64,000 nucleotides of DNA, taken from assembly GCF_027019125.1 (NCBI RefSeq), contig NZ_JALUXE010000027.1:124001-188000 (forward strand), given 5' to 3'. Positions 39,179 to 47,532 of this stretch are shown one piece after another; position 1 is the stretch's first letter, and every line of letters begins with the position of its first letter. A model generated the notes under the pieces. That model worked only from the letters and a program-made list of their open reading frames with translations, had not been told where the DNA came from and searched no databases. Made by a program: the position numbers and the translations under genes. Source of the stretch: Roseovarius sp. (lineage in GTDB: Bacteria; Pseudomonadota; Alphaproteobacteria; Rhodobacterales; Rhodobacteraceae).

Positions 39179-40291
39179 ATGACCCTGAAATCCCCCACCC
39201 GCCGACATCTCTTGAGAATGACCGCAGGGGCCGCGCTGGCCACGCCGTTCCTGTCCATCCGGGCCGCGGCGCAGACCGTCAACCTGTCGATGCTGGCCTG
39301 GTATGGCCATGCAGAGCCCGATATCGTGGGCGCCTTCGAGGAAGAGAACAACGTCAAGTTCACGCCGAAATACTACACCGGCGGCGACAATATGCTGGGT
39401 TTGATTGCGCAATCGCCCGCGGGCACCTATGATGTGATCCTGTCGGACGCCGAATATGTGCAGCAGCTCAATGCTGCGGGCTATATCGAGCCGCTGGATG
39501 CCGCCGACTATGCCTTTGACGATTTCTACCCCGAGTTCCAGAAATTTCCCGGCCATTGGCAGGGCGACACCCTCTATTCCGTGATCACGCGGTTCGGTTT
39601 TCTGGGGGTGGCGCATAACACCGATGTGCTGAGCGAAAAGGACGCGGCCAGCTATGCGGTGTTCTCGGATTCCCGCGTGACCGGCAAGCTGGGGCATTTC
39701 GACTGGCATTTGCCGAACCTCGGGCAAATGAGCCTCGCGGCGGGCAATGGGTCTGCCTACGACATTGACGAGGCGGGCTGGGACAAGGTGCAGGAGGCCA
39801 CGATGGCGCTGCGCGGTCAGGTCGGCGGGTTCTTTGACTATGGCGGCACGTTCTCGTCGCTCAATGACGGGCAGATGCTGGCCTTTGCCGGGATCGGCGA
39901 CTGGATCACCGGGGTCTTGGAAAAGAATGGCGCAAAGGTGCGCACCACGATCCCCGAAGAGGGTGGGTTGCAGTGGACAGAGTCCTTTTCGATCGGAAAG
40001 GGCACACAGAATTACGACATGGCGCGCAAGTGGATTCAATGGATCACCTCGGCCGAAGGACAGGCGAAATCGGCCGATATGGCGGCCTATCCGGCGCTGA
40101 TCCCCAACAAGAAAGGTTGGGAGGTGCTGAACGCCACCAACCCCGCCGAGGCCAAGCGGCAGAACATGGTGCTGGGCCAGTATAACGCGATGGACATGAT
40201 CCGCGAGGGTCGCATCCGGTATCGTCAGTTGCCCGTCCAGCAAAGCCTGGAGGACTGGAACGACTTCTGGTCCGACTACAAGGGCGCCTGA
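39179..40291 (+). CDS. ABC transporter substrate-binding protein, polyamine/spermidine-like family
   Basis: 370 residues from ATG 39179, chosen because GGAG lies seven bases upstream; an ATG at 39167 would add four residues. The N-terminus SPTRRHLLRMTAGAALATP is a twin-arginine-type export signal ending near AAAQT, so the protein is periplasmic. The body follows the PotD/PotF family: LAWYGHAEPDIVGAFEEEN and DVILSDAEYVQQLNAAGYIEPLD. Family members bind small cationic amines. In this operon the ligand is probably creatinine or creatine, by context only. Confidence 0.88.
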   Translation: MTLKSPTRRHLLRMTAGAALATPFLSIRAAAQTVNLSMLAWYGHAEPDIVGAFEEENNVKFTPKYYTGGDNMLGLIAQSPAGTYDVILSDAEYVQQLNAAGYIEPLDAADYAFDDFYPEFQKFPGHWQGDTLYSVITRFGFLGVAHNTDVLSEKDAASYAVFSDSRVTGKLGHFDWHLPNLGQMSLAAGNGSAYDIDEAGWDKVQEATMALRGQVGGFFDYGGTFSSLNDGQMLAFAGIGDWITGVLEKNGAKVRTTIPEEGGLQWTESFSIGKGTQNYDMARKWIQWITSAEGQAKSADMAAYPALIPNKKGWEVLNATNPAEAKRQNMVLGQYNAMDMIREGRIRYRQLPVQQSLEDWNDFWSDYKGA

Positions 40292-40363
40292 CGCAAGGTC
40301 TGGCCGGGGTCTCTTTCTCCAGACCCCGGCATCGCCCTCTTGCCCCTGAGAAAGCCGTATTCC

Positions 40364-41206
40364 ATGACCCGACCCAGCCTTTATTCGCTCACACTGGCGC
40401 TGCCGCTCTTGATCTGGCAGTTGGCCTTCTTTGCGGTGCCGCTGATCTTTCTGATCGCCATCAGTTTCTGGACCGTGCGCAATTTCCAGATGATGCCGGA
40501 CCTGAATTTCGGCAATTGGGAACGCATCCTGACGCGGAGCGTGTTTTGGGACGCCTATCTGCGCACCGCCATTCTGGCCACGACAAGTGCGGTTCTGACC
40601 AGTTTCATCGCGTTTCCGGCGGCCTATGCGATTTCGTTCAAGCTGTCGGAGCGGGTCAAGCAATGGCTGATCTTCGTGCTGATCATCCCGTTCTTCACCA
40701 GCTACCTTGTGCGCATCTATGCGCTGCAAGTGTTCCTGTCGGATGAGGGCATCATCAATGCCGCGCTTGGGATGCTGGGCATCGGGCCGTTTGGCATGCT
40801 CAACACCACGTTCGGCACGCTGGTCGGGATGGTCACACTCTGCCTGCCGCTGGTGATCCTCTTGCAGGTGTTCAGCCTGAATTTCGTCAATCGCGATCTG
40901 GTCGAGGCGGCACATAACCTGCGCTGCGGGCGGTTGCGCACGGTTCTGGCGGTGATCGTGCCCTCGGCGCGGGTGGGGCTGGTGATTGCCGCGCTCTTTG
41001 CCTTTATCCTCTCGTTCGGCGATTTCGTGAGCCCGCTTTACCTTGGCGGGGGCAATCCACCGACGCTCTCGATCCTGATCACCGACATCACCAAATCCGG
41101 GCAGCAATGGCCGCGTGCCGCCGTGGTGGCATTGATGATGATCGGCACGCTGCTGAGCGTCGCCTTTGCGGCCATCACCTATGCCTACAAGGAGCGCGGC
41201 AAATGA
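40364..41206 (+). CDS. ABC transporter permease (PotB-like)
   Basis: 280 residues from ATG 40364; about six membrane helices. The first helix region is LTLALPLLIWQLAFFAVPLIFL. The EAA loop that meets the ATPase reads DLVEAAHNLRCGRLRTVLAVIVPSARVG. It is the first of two permease subunits of the importer in the inner membrane. Its stop overlaps the next permease start as ATGA, so the two are co-translated. PotB-type membership agrees with the binding protein. Confidence 0.9.
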   Translation: MTRPSLYSLTLALPLLIWQLAFFAVPLIFLIAISFWTVRNFQMMPDLNFGNWERILTRSVFWDAYLRTAILATTSAVLTSFIAFPAAYAISFKLSERVKQWLIFVLIIPFFTSYLVRIYALQVFLSDEGIINAALGMLGIGPFGMLNTTFGTLVGMVTLCLPLVILLQVFSLNFVNRDLVEAAHNLRCGRLRTVLAVIVPSARVGLVIAALFAFILSFGDFVSPLYLGGGNPPTLSILITDITKSGQQWPRAAVVALMMIGTLLSVAFAAITYAYKERGK

Positions 41207-42003
41207 CCGGCAATGACAATCGTCTGATCAATGGCGCGCTGAAACTCCATATCGCGGCCTGCGTGCTCTTCATCTTTGCGCCGATCCTTGGGAGCTTCGT
41301 CTTTTCGCTGAATTCGGACCGGTTCCCGTCGCTGCCGCTGGGGCATTTCTCGACCGAGTGGTATCGGCTGATCTGGGAAGACCCGTTCGTCTGGGCCGGG
41401 TTTTTCAACACGGTGATCGTGGGGCTGATCGTGGCGGTGATTGCCACGCTCCTGGGATTTGGCGGGGCCTATACGGATTTTCGCTACAACTTTCTTGGCA
41501 AGAACGTGTATCTCGCATTGGCGCTGTTGCCCCCCACCATTCCGGTGGTGATCATGGGGCTTGCGATGCTGGCGTTCCTGTCGCGGGTGAACCTCTCGGG
41601 CAGTGCGATTTCGATCATCATCGCGCATGGGGTGATGTGCAGCCCCTTTGCCATGGCCATCATCCGGTTGCGCCTGTCACAGATGGACCCGGATCTCGAG
41701 GCGGCATCGTGGAACCTGGGCGGCAATGAATGGGCGACGCTGCGCCATGTCATCCTGCCCTTTACCAAGCCTGCGATCCTGGCCGCGCTTTTCATTACCA
41801 TGGCGGTGTCATTCGACGAATTCGCGGTGGCGTGGTTCGTCTCGGGCCTCAATGAAACGCTGCCGGTCAAGATCCTCGGGTTTCTGCAGGGGCAGGTAAG
41901 CCCGCGGATCAATGCCATCGGTTCGCTCGCCTTTCTGAGTTCCATCACGCTGATCATTCTGGCGCAGATGCTGTTGCGCAATTCGACAAAGGACAGGTCA
42001 TGA
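41203..42003 (+). CDS. ABC transporter permease (PotC-like)
   Basis: 266 residues with about six membrane helices; the N-terminus LHIAACVLFIFAPILGSFVFSLNSDRFPSLPLGHFSTEWY is PotC-like. The EAA loop reads DLEAASWNLGGNEWATLRHVILPFTKPA. It pairs with the preceding permease to form the membrane channel. Both ends overlap neighbours as ATGA (upstream permease, downstream ATPase), so the three subunits are produced together. Confidence 0.9.
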   Translation: MTGNDNRLINGALKLHIAACVLFIFAPILGSFVFSLNSDRFPSLPLGHFSTEWYRLIWEDPFVWAGFFNTVIVGLIVAVIATLLGFGGAYTDFRYNFLGKNVYLALALLPPTIPVVIMGLAMLAFLSRVNLSGSAISIIIAHGVMCSPFAMAIIRLRLSQMDPDLEAASWNLGGNEWATLRHVILPFTKPAILAALFITMAVSFDEFAVAWFVSGLNETLPVKILGFLQGQVSPRINAIGSLAFLSSITLIILAQMLLRNSTKDRS

Positions 42004-43106
42004 ATATGCAAACCCAGGTAAAATCCGACGCCATCGTCCGGCTTGAGGGTGTGGTCAAGAAGTTTGGCGAGTTCACCGCCGTGGAACGCGCGGATTTCGA
42101 GATCGGGCGCGGCGAGTTTCTGGCGATCATGGGGTCGTCCGGCTGTGGCAAAACGACGACGCTGCGCATGTTGGCGGGGCTGGAAGACCCGAGCGAGGGT
42201 GACATCTATCTTGATGGCGAGCGGGTGAACGGCAAGGCGACCTGGGACCGCGATACGCCGATGGTCTGGCAGAGCCTTGCGCTTTTCCCGTTTCTCACCG
42301 TGCAGGAGAATGTCGAATTCAGCCTCAAGATGCGCGGCGTGGGCAAGGAGGAGCGCGCGCAGCGGGCGCGCATATGGCTGGAAAAAATGCAGATCCTCGA
42401 ATTCGCGGATCGCAATATCTCGCAATTGTCGGGGGGACAGCGGCAGCGCGTGGCACTGGCCCGCGCGCTGGTGACAGAGCCGAAGATCCTGTTGCTGGAC
42501 GAGCCGCTTTCGGCGCTCGATGCGCATCTCAAGGTGCGGATGCAGGCGGTCTTGTCCAACCTGCAAAAGGATCTGGGGATCACATTCGTCTATGTGACCC
42601 ATTCGATGTCCGAGGCGTTTTCCATGGCCGACCGCGTGGTGATCATGAGCCGGGGCAAGATCGAACAGATCGGCACGCCGCAGGAAATCTATCATGCGCC
42701 GCGCAACCGGTTCGTGGCAGAATTCCTGGGCTCGGCCAATATATTCAACGGCAGGCTGGTGGAGAAGGCGGGGGATGTCTGGCAGGTCGAGACCGCGCAT
42801 GGGCGATTTGCGGTCAAGGCCTCTCAAGCTGTTGCGAAATCCGTGGGCGATACGCTGTCCTTTGTCGTCAGCGCCGAAAAGATGCAGATCGGTGCCGTGG
42901 GCGCAGGCGTGGCCGGTATTCGGGCGCGGGTGGTCGGCGAGGAGTTTGTAGGTGCCTCTGCCATCCTATTTCTCGAGACAGAGTCAGGTGAAGAGTTGAA
43001 GGTGCAGAAAAGTCATGGTGAACTGGCCTCTATTGATCTGCATTCAGGAAGCACCCTGACCCTGCATTGGGAGCCCGAAGCCTGTCATGTCCTGCCCGGA
43101 GAATGA
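42000..43106 (+). CDS. ABC transporter ATP-binding protein (PotA-like)
   Basis: 368 residues. The ATPase domain has Walker A GSSGCGKT, Q-loop MVWQSLALFPFLTV, signature LSGGQRQRVALARAL and Walker B LLLDEPLSALD. A C-terminal TOBE-type domain (about residues 245-365) is present. It energises the importer encoded just upstream. Its first codon overlaps the permease stop as ATGA, and the following regulator gene starts within its last 20 bases, so the whole unit from creatininase to the regulator is probably one transcript. Confidence 0.92.
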   Translation: MNMQTQVKSDAIVRLEGVVKKFGEFTAVERADFEIGRGEFLAIMGSSGCGKTTTLRMLAGLEDPSEGDIYLDGERVNGKATWDRDTPMVWQSLALFPFLTVQENVEFSLKMRGVGKEERAQRARIWLEKMQILEFADRNISQLSGGQRQRVALARALVTEPKILLLDEPLSALDAHLKVRMQAVLSNLQKDLGITFVYVTHSMSEAFSMADRVVIMSRGKIEQIGTPQEIYHAPRNRFVAEFLGSANIFNGRLVEKAGDVWQVETAHGRFAVKASQAVAKSVGDTLSFVVSAEKMQIGAVGAGVAGIRARVVGEEFVGASAILFLETESGEELKVQKSHGELASIDLHSGSTLTLHWEPEACHVLPGE

Positions 43107-44115
43107 CACTCTTGTGACGCGCAAGGCGATCGTGCCGCAAGGGGCGGCGTTCTTTGCGATCGAGACGACCAGACCCGCCCGGCATTTTGCCTTTCACCTG
43201 CTGCCCGATTTCACGCTGTTGGCGTTCAGCGCGGCGCTTGATCCGCTGCGCATCGCCAATCAACTGGCCCAGCGCCCGCTCTATCGCTGGACCGTCACCT
43301 CTCAGGATGGGGGGCCGGTGGTCAGCTCTTGTGCGATGTCGGTCAATGTCGATCAATCACTCGGGGGTTTCCCGCGCGAGACCGATCTGGTGGTCTGTGG
43401 CGGCACGGTGCGCACGGGCACGGGCAGCAAGGAGTTGCTGTCGCTCCTGCGCCAGCACGCGCGCTTTGGCGGGCGGGTGGGGGGCATCTGCACCGGGACG
43501 ATTTCGCTGGCACAGGCGGGGCTGCTTGAGGGGCGGCGGGCGACGCTGCATTGGGAAAATCAGCCCGCCTTTCGCGAGAAATTCCCCGAGGTCGAGGTGA
43601 CGGGCAACACGTTCGAGGTGGATGGCGGGATTTTCACCTGTGGTGGCGGGGTCGGGGCCACGGACATGATGCTGGAAATGATCGAGGCGGATTATGGCCG
43701 ACCTTTTGCCGATGTGGTGGCCGATATGTGCCTCTATAGCCAGCGGCGCGCAGAACGCGGGCCGCAGCGCGCCTCGATCAGCAATGCGCTGGATAGCCGC
43801 AATCCGCTGTTGGTGCGGGCGATCAAGGTGATGCAGACCAATATCGAGACGCCGATCAGCATGGACGAGTTGGCCGAAGCCGCAGGCTGTTCACGCCGCC
43901 AGATGGAGCGGCTTTTTGTCAAATACCTGCGCAAGACGCCCTATCGCTTTTTCCGCGATCTGCGGCTGGATCATGGGCGCAGCCTCTTGCGCGAGACCGA
44001 TCTGAGCGTGACCGAGATTGCCATGGCCTCTGGCTTTGCCTCGCCCATGGTGTTCATCAAGACATTCCGCAGCCGGTTTGGCCATTCGCCGGGGCAGTAT
44101 CGGCGCGCGGGCTGA
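43087..44115 (+). CDS. GlxA-type transcriptional regulator (DJ-1/PfpI domain plus AraC HTH)
   Basis: 342 residues. The N-terminal half (about 30-200) is a DJ-1/PfpI-like domain: FTLLAFSAALDPLRIANQ, GGTVRTGTG, and the Cys135 elbow GGICTGTISLAQAGLL. The C-terminal half (about 235-340) is an AraC helix-turn-helix: EAAGCSRRQMERLFVKYLRKTPYRFFRDLRL and AMASGFASPMVFIKTFRSRFG. Relatives control catabolism of glycine betaine, carnitine, dimethylglycine and sarcosine. Creatine breakdown gives sarcosine, so a role in sarcosine or creatine control fits. It overlaps the ABC ATPase gene by 20 bases and ends the operon. Confidence 0.88.
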   Translation: MSCPENDTLVTRKAIVPQGAAFFAIETTRPARHFAFHLLPDFTLLAFSAALDPLRIANQLAQRPLYRWTVTSQDGGPVVSSCAMSVNVDQSLGGFPRETDLVVCGGTVRTGTGSKELLSLLRQHARFGGRVGGICTGTISLAQAGLLEGRRATLHWENQPAFREKFPEVEVTGNTFEVDGGIFTCGGGVGATDMMLEMIEADYGRPFADVVADMCLYSQRRAERGPQRASISNALDSRNPLLVRAIKVMQTNIETPISMDELAEAAGCSRRQMERLFVKYLRKTPYRFFRDLRLDHGRSLLRETDLSVTEIAMASGFASPMVFIKTFRSRFGHSPGQYRRAG

Positions 44116-44145
44116 GTGCGACAGCGCTTGTGGCCGCGCGGGTGA

Positions 44146-44172
44146 TGTTGTCAATTGAGGCAACTGACAACA
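44146..44172. promoter_or_regulatory. 27-bp palindrome immediately upstream of the acyl-CoA dehydrogenase gene
   Basis: TGTTGTCA (44146-44153) and TGACAACA (44165-44172) are perfect inverted repeats; inside them TTG (44155-44157) and CAA (44161-44163) also pair, so 11 of 13 positions each side of the centre match. It ends 13 bases before the ATG of the acyl-CoA dehydrogenase. The shape fits a dimeric repressor operator; no T-run follows, so it is not a terminator. Confidence 0.6.
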
Positions 44173-44185
44173 GAGGGCCGGTGAC

Positions 44186-45421
44186 ATGGACATGAATTTG
44201 GGAATGCGCCCCGAGATGCGCGCGCTACTGGCGCGGGTGGCGGCGATGGTGCGGGACGAGATCATGCCGCTCGAGGTCGAGTATCACGCGGAAATCGGCA
44301 AGGGCGAGCGCTGGACCTATACCCCCCGGCAGGCCGAGATTCTGGAAGGGCTCAAGGCACGGGCCAAGGCCGAAGGCTTGTGGAATTTCTGGCTGACCGA
44401 CAGCGCACGGGGCTTTGGCCTGTCGACGGTGGAATATGCCTATTTCGCCGAAGAGATGGGCAAGACCCCGATGGGGGCCGAGGTTTTCAACTGCAACGCG
44501 CCCGACACCGGCAATATGGAAGTGTTCGAGCGTTACGGCTCTGAGGCGATGAAGGCCAAATGGCTGGCACCGCTTCTGGAGGGAGAGATTCGCAGCGCCT
44601 ATCTGATGACAGAGCCGGATGTTGCCAGTTCGGATGCCACAAACATCGCCATGTCCTGTGTGCGCGACGGCGAACACTATGTTCTGAATGGTCAGAAATG
44701 GTGGGCAACGGGGGCCGGTGATCCGCGCTGCAAGGTCTATATCGTGATGGTGCGCACCGGGGGCGATGAGATGCCCAAGCATCAGCGCCATTCGATGATC
44801 GTGGTGCCTGCCGATACGCCCGGTATCGAGAAACTGCGCCCGATGCAGGTTTATGGCCATGACGACGCACCGCATGGGCATATGCATTTCAAGTTCGAGA
44901 ATGTCCGCGTGCCCGCCGAGAACCTGCTCTTGGGCGAAGGGCGCGGGTTCGAGATTGCGCAAGGCCGCCTTGGGCCGGGGCGTATCCATCATTGCATGCG
45001 CGCCATCGGTCAGGCCGAATCCGCGCTTGAGATGATGTGCAGGCGCAGCCTCGCACGAGAGGCGTTCGGCAAGCCCTTGGCGCAGCTCGGGGCGAATTAC
45101 GACATCATCGCCGAGTGCCGGATGGAGATCGAACAGGCGCGTTTGCTCTGTCTCAAGGCGGCGTGGATGATGGATCAGGGCGATGCGCGTGCCGCTGCCC
45201 CCTGGATCAGCCAGATCAAGGTTGTGGCCCCGCGTGTCGCCCTCAAGGTGATCGACGAAGCGGTGCAGATGTTCGGGGCGCAGGGGATTTCGCAGGATGT
45301 GCCGCTGGCCGCCATGTGGACCCATGTGCGCACGCTGCGGCTGGCCGATGGCCCGGACGCGGTGCATCGCCGGCAGGTGGCGCGGGCAGAGTTGCGGAAA
45401 TACACGCAAGACAGGGTCTGA
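44186..45421 (+). CDS. Acyl-CoA dehydrogenase family protein (ACAD10/11-like)
   Basis: 411 residues. Family motifs are AYLMTEPDVASSDATNIA, VLNGQKWWATGAGDPRCKV, FEIAQGRLGPGRIHHCMRAIG and, near the end, MFGAQGISQDVPLAAMWTHVRTLRLADGPDAVHRRQVAR, where the FAD-binding tail lies. The sequence and C-terminal tail resemble the ACAD10/11-like group that oxidises long or branched acyl-CoA. The substrate is not known. A palindromic operator sits directly upstream, so expression is probably repressed until a signal, perhaps an acyl-CoA, is present. Confidence 0.88.
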   Translation: MDMNLGMRPEMRALLARVAAMVRDEIMPLEVEYHAEIGKGERWTYTPRQAEILEGLKARAKAEGLWNFWLTDSARGFGLSTVEYAYFAEEMGKTPMGAEVFNCNAPDTGNMEVFERYGSEAMKAKWLAPLLEGEIRSAYLMTEPDVASSDATNIAMSCVRDGEHYVLNGQKWWATGAGDPRCKVYIVMVRTGGDEMPKHQRHSMIVVPADTPGIEKLRPMQVYGHDDAPHGHMHFKFENVRVPAENLLLGEGRGFEIAQGRLGPGRIHHCMRAIGQAESALEMMCRRSLAREAFGKPLAQLGANYDIIAECRMEIEQARLLCLKAAWMMDQGDARAAAPWISQIKVVAPRVALKVIDEAVQMFGAQGISQDVPLAAMWTHVRTLRLADGPDAVHRRQVARAELRKYTQDRV

Positions 45422-45548
45422 GCGTTAGCGCACATTCGGTCTGCAGTTGAGAACCCAGTTCACGCCTTGGTGATCGGTCCGGTGGTTCCATCTCCGCCTC
45501 GCTCTGATTAGCTGCGTCTTGACCACATCACACGCAAAGGAGAGGTCC

Positions 45549-46133
45549 ATGACTGCTGAATTTCGAGTGGAGACATCAGCTGTGAGTGACGATCAGGCCA
45601 CTGGTAAGGCCAAGGAATTGCTGGAGGGGGCACGTGCCAAGCTGGGATTCGTGCCGAACATGTATCGTGGCATGGCGGTCAATCCCGGCCTCTTGTCCAC
45701 CTATCTGCATGGTTACGCGCTCTTTCGGGAGTCGGGCAATTTCACCCCGCCCGAGCAAGAGGTGGTGTTTCTGACCGTCTCGTTGGCCAATGGCTGTGAC
45801 TATTGCACCGCCGCGCATTCGATGCTGGCGATCAAGATGTCCAAGCTGGGCGAGGCGCATACGCAGGCGCTGCGCGATGGCAAGCCGCTGAGCGATGCCA
45901 AGCTGGAAGCGCTGCGCAAGTTCACCCATCACATGTGGGAGACACGCGGCCTGCCGACCAAGGCCGAAGCCGAGGCGTTCAAGGCCGCGGGCTATGGCGA
46001 TGTGCATGTGTTGGAGATCATTCTGGCGATGGCCGTCAAGACGATCAGCAACTATTCCAACCACGTCAATCACACCGATGTGGACGAAGTCTTCGCGCCC
46101 TTCACGGTTGACAAGTCGGTCGAACCCGCCTGA
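45549..46133 (+). CDS. Carboxymuconolactone decarboxylase (AhpD-like) family protein
   Basis: 194 residues from ATG 45549 with an AAAGGAGAGG ribosome site. The AhpD-like CxxC redox motif is NGCDYCTAAHSML. Other family signs are LGFVPNMYRGMAVNPGLLSTYLHGY and VLEIILAMAVKTISNYSNH. The family includes alkylhydroperoxidases and peroxidase-related proteins with a helical fold. It is probably involved in peroxide or thiol stress. It converges, with 18 bases between the stops, on a BigR/SqrR-type repressor gene. No regulator is placed upstream. Confidence 0.85.
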   Translation: MTAEFRVETSAVSDDQATGKAKELLEGARAKLGFVPNMYRGMAVNPGLLSTYLHGYALFRESGNFTPPEQEVVFLTVSLANGCDYCTAAHSMLAIKMSKLGEAHTQALRDGKPLSDAKLEALRKFTHHMWETRGLPTKAEAEAFKAAGYGDVHVLEIILAMAVKTISNYSNHVNHTDVDEVFAPFTVDKSVEPA

Positions 46134-46151
46134 GATCCGGTGTCTGCGCCC

Positions 46152-46490
46152 TCAAGGATTGGGGGCGCAGAACAATTCGTAGACCACTTCGAGCACCTTG
46201 CGCGGGCGATCATCCGCGAGGCTGTAATAGATGGCCTTGCCGTCACGCCGCGCCGTCACCAGCCCTTCGAGACGCAGGCGGGACAATTGCTGGGATACTG
46301 CGGCCTGCCGCGCCGAGAGCAGCGTTTCCAGTTCGGTCACCGACCGCTCGCTGGACACCAGATGACAGAGAATCATCAACCGCCCCTCGTGGCTGATCGC
46401 CTTGAGGAAATTGGCGGCCTTGGTCGCGTTGTCGACCATGCGGTCCATTTCGGCGGCGTCGAGCGTGTCATCGAGAACGGGAAGCGGCAT
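46152..46490 (-). CDS. ArsR family repressor of the BigR/SqrR (sulfide- and redox-sensing) type
   Basis: 112 residues. The winged helix has ETLLSARQAAVSQQLSRLRLEGLVTARRDGKAIYYSL. Cys42 (MILCHLV) and Cys108 (YELFCAP) occupy the two places conserved in BigR and SqrR, where they form a disulfide or a polysulfide bridge when persulfides or oxidants are present, releasing DNA. The metal-binding Cys set of classical ArsR/SmtB proteins is not seen. The target is unknown; the convergent AhpD-like gene is a neighbour, not an obvious target. The divergent 263-base region to clpP could contain its own operator. Confidence 0.87.
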   Translation of the reverse strand: MPLPVLDDTLDAAEMDRMVDNATKAANFLKAISHEGRLMILCHLVSSERSVTELETLLSARQAAVSQQLSRLRLEGLVTARRDGKAIYYSLADDRPRKVLEVVYELFCAPNP

Positions 46491-46651
46491 TTTCCGTGAA
46501 TCCTGATAATGATTTATGTGTACTTAGGGCGTTTTTGCGGAATGTGCAAAAGCTGGCCGTGCCTGCGCGCGAAAAAGTGAGTCGATGTGGCGCAGAAATC
46601 GCCATCGCCCGTGCCCCCCTGCTACAAAATCGAGCGATGCCCTTGCAGCCC

Positions 46652-46680
46652 CTTGGGCGCAACACTAAGACTCCTTTAGG
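46652..46680 (+). promoter_or_regulatory. Weak heat-shock-type promoter candidate upstream of clpP
   Basis: CTTGGG (46652-46657) and TTTAGG (46675-46680) are separated by 17 bases. The CTTG start of the upstream element resembles the RpoH-type -35 of alphaproteobacteria, but the downstream element is a poor match. The candidate lies 74 bases before the clpP start. It is listed because clpP genes are often heat-shock controlled. Confidence 0.22.
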
Positions 46681-46753
46681 AACTGACCGGCTATGGTCGG
46701 AGTGATTGACAAAGCCTGACGGCAACGGTCGGGCGCAGGACAGGCGGGCTGTA

Positions 46754-47386
46754 ATGAAAGACCCTATGGACATCTACATGAACACCCTTGTTCCGATGGT
46801 GGTCGAACAGACCAGCCGGGGCGAGCGGGCCTATGATATTTTCTCGCGCCTTCTCAAGGAGCGGATCATTTTCCTGAGCGGCCCGGTGCATGACGGCATG
46901 TCGAGCCTGATTGTGGCACAACTCTTGCATCTCGAGGCTGAGAATCCGTCCAAGGAAATCAGCATGTATATCAACAGCCCCGGCGGGGTCGTGACCTCGG
47001 GACTGTCGATCTATGACACGATGCAATATATCAAGCCCAAGGTCAGCACGCTGGTCGTGGGCCAGGCGGCGAGCATGGGAAGTCTGCTCTTGACCGCGGG
47101 CGAGCCGGGGATGCGGTTTTCCCTGCCCAACAGCCGCGTCATGGTTCACCAGCCCTCGGGCGGGTATCAGGGGCAGGCAACCGATATCATGATCCATGCG
47201 CGCGAGACGCAAAAGCTCAAGGATCGGCTGAACGAGATTTATGTCAAGCACACCGGCCAGACCCTGAAAAAGGTCGAAGAGGCACTGGAGCGGGACAATT
47301 TCATGTCCCCCGAAGAGGCCAAGGCCTGGGGTTTGATCGACGAGATCGTGGCCAATCGTGACAAGGGTGACGAGGCGGCGAAGTAA
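46754..47386 (+). CDS. clpP: ATP-dependent Clp protease proteolytic subunit
   Basis: 210 residues from ATG 46754, starting [21 protein letters not shown]. The catalytic triad is Ser108 (GQAASMGS), His132 (VMVHQPSGG) and Asp181. It forms a double seven-membered ring and degrades unfolded or tagged proteins delivered by ClpX or ClpA. It is followed by a terminator hairpin at 47392 and then clpX. A few residues before the usual ClpP core form a possible propeptide. Confidence 0.96.
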   Translation: MKDPMDIYMNTLVPMVVEQTSRGERAYDIFSRLLKERIIFLSGPVHDGMSSLIVAQLLHLEAENPSKEISMYINSPGGVVTSGLSIYDTMQYIKPKVSTLVVGQAASMGSLLLTAGEPGMRFSLPNSRVMVHQPSGGYQGQATDIMIHARETQKLKDRLNEIYVKHTGQTLKKVEEALERDNFMSPEEAKAWGLIDEIVANRDKGDEAAK

Positions 47387-47391
47387 ACGTG

Positions 47392-47420
47392 ATCCGGCCC
47401 GAGGGCGGGCCGGATATTTT
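47392..47420 (+). terminator. Terminator hairpin between clpP and clpX
   Basis: A 10-bp stem (ATCCGGCCCG at 47392-47401 with CGGGCCGGAT at 47406-47415) encloses AGGG and is followed by ATTTTC. The short T-run suggests partial termination, so some clpX transcription may continue from clpP. Confidence 0.6.
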
Positions 47421-47532
47421 CAGATTGTGGTGCCATACGGCCTGACTTAAGCTGAAGGGTAGCACAGATCACAGACGAGGCCCCGCGCGGGGCGCGCGGA
47501 CGGCAGACGGCGCAGGGCCCGAAAGGTACGGA

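Noticed and set aside
38711..41107. A 798-residue minus-strand frame over creatininase, the binding protein and a permease
   Set aside because: Composition and lack of motifs mark it as a shadow of the plus-strand operon genes.
44146..44172. A terminator for the GlxA-type regulator gene
   Set aside because: The palindrome has no trailing T-run and includes a long spacer; its position next to the acyl-CoA dehydrogenase ATG fits an operator.
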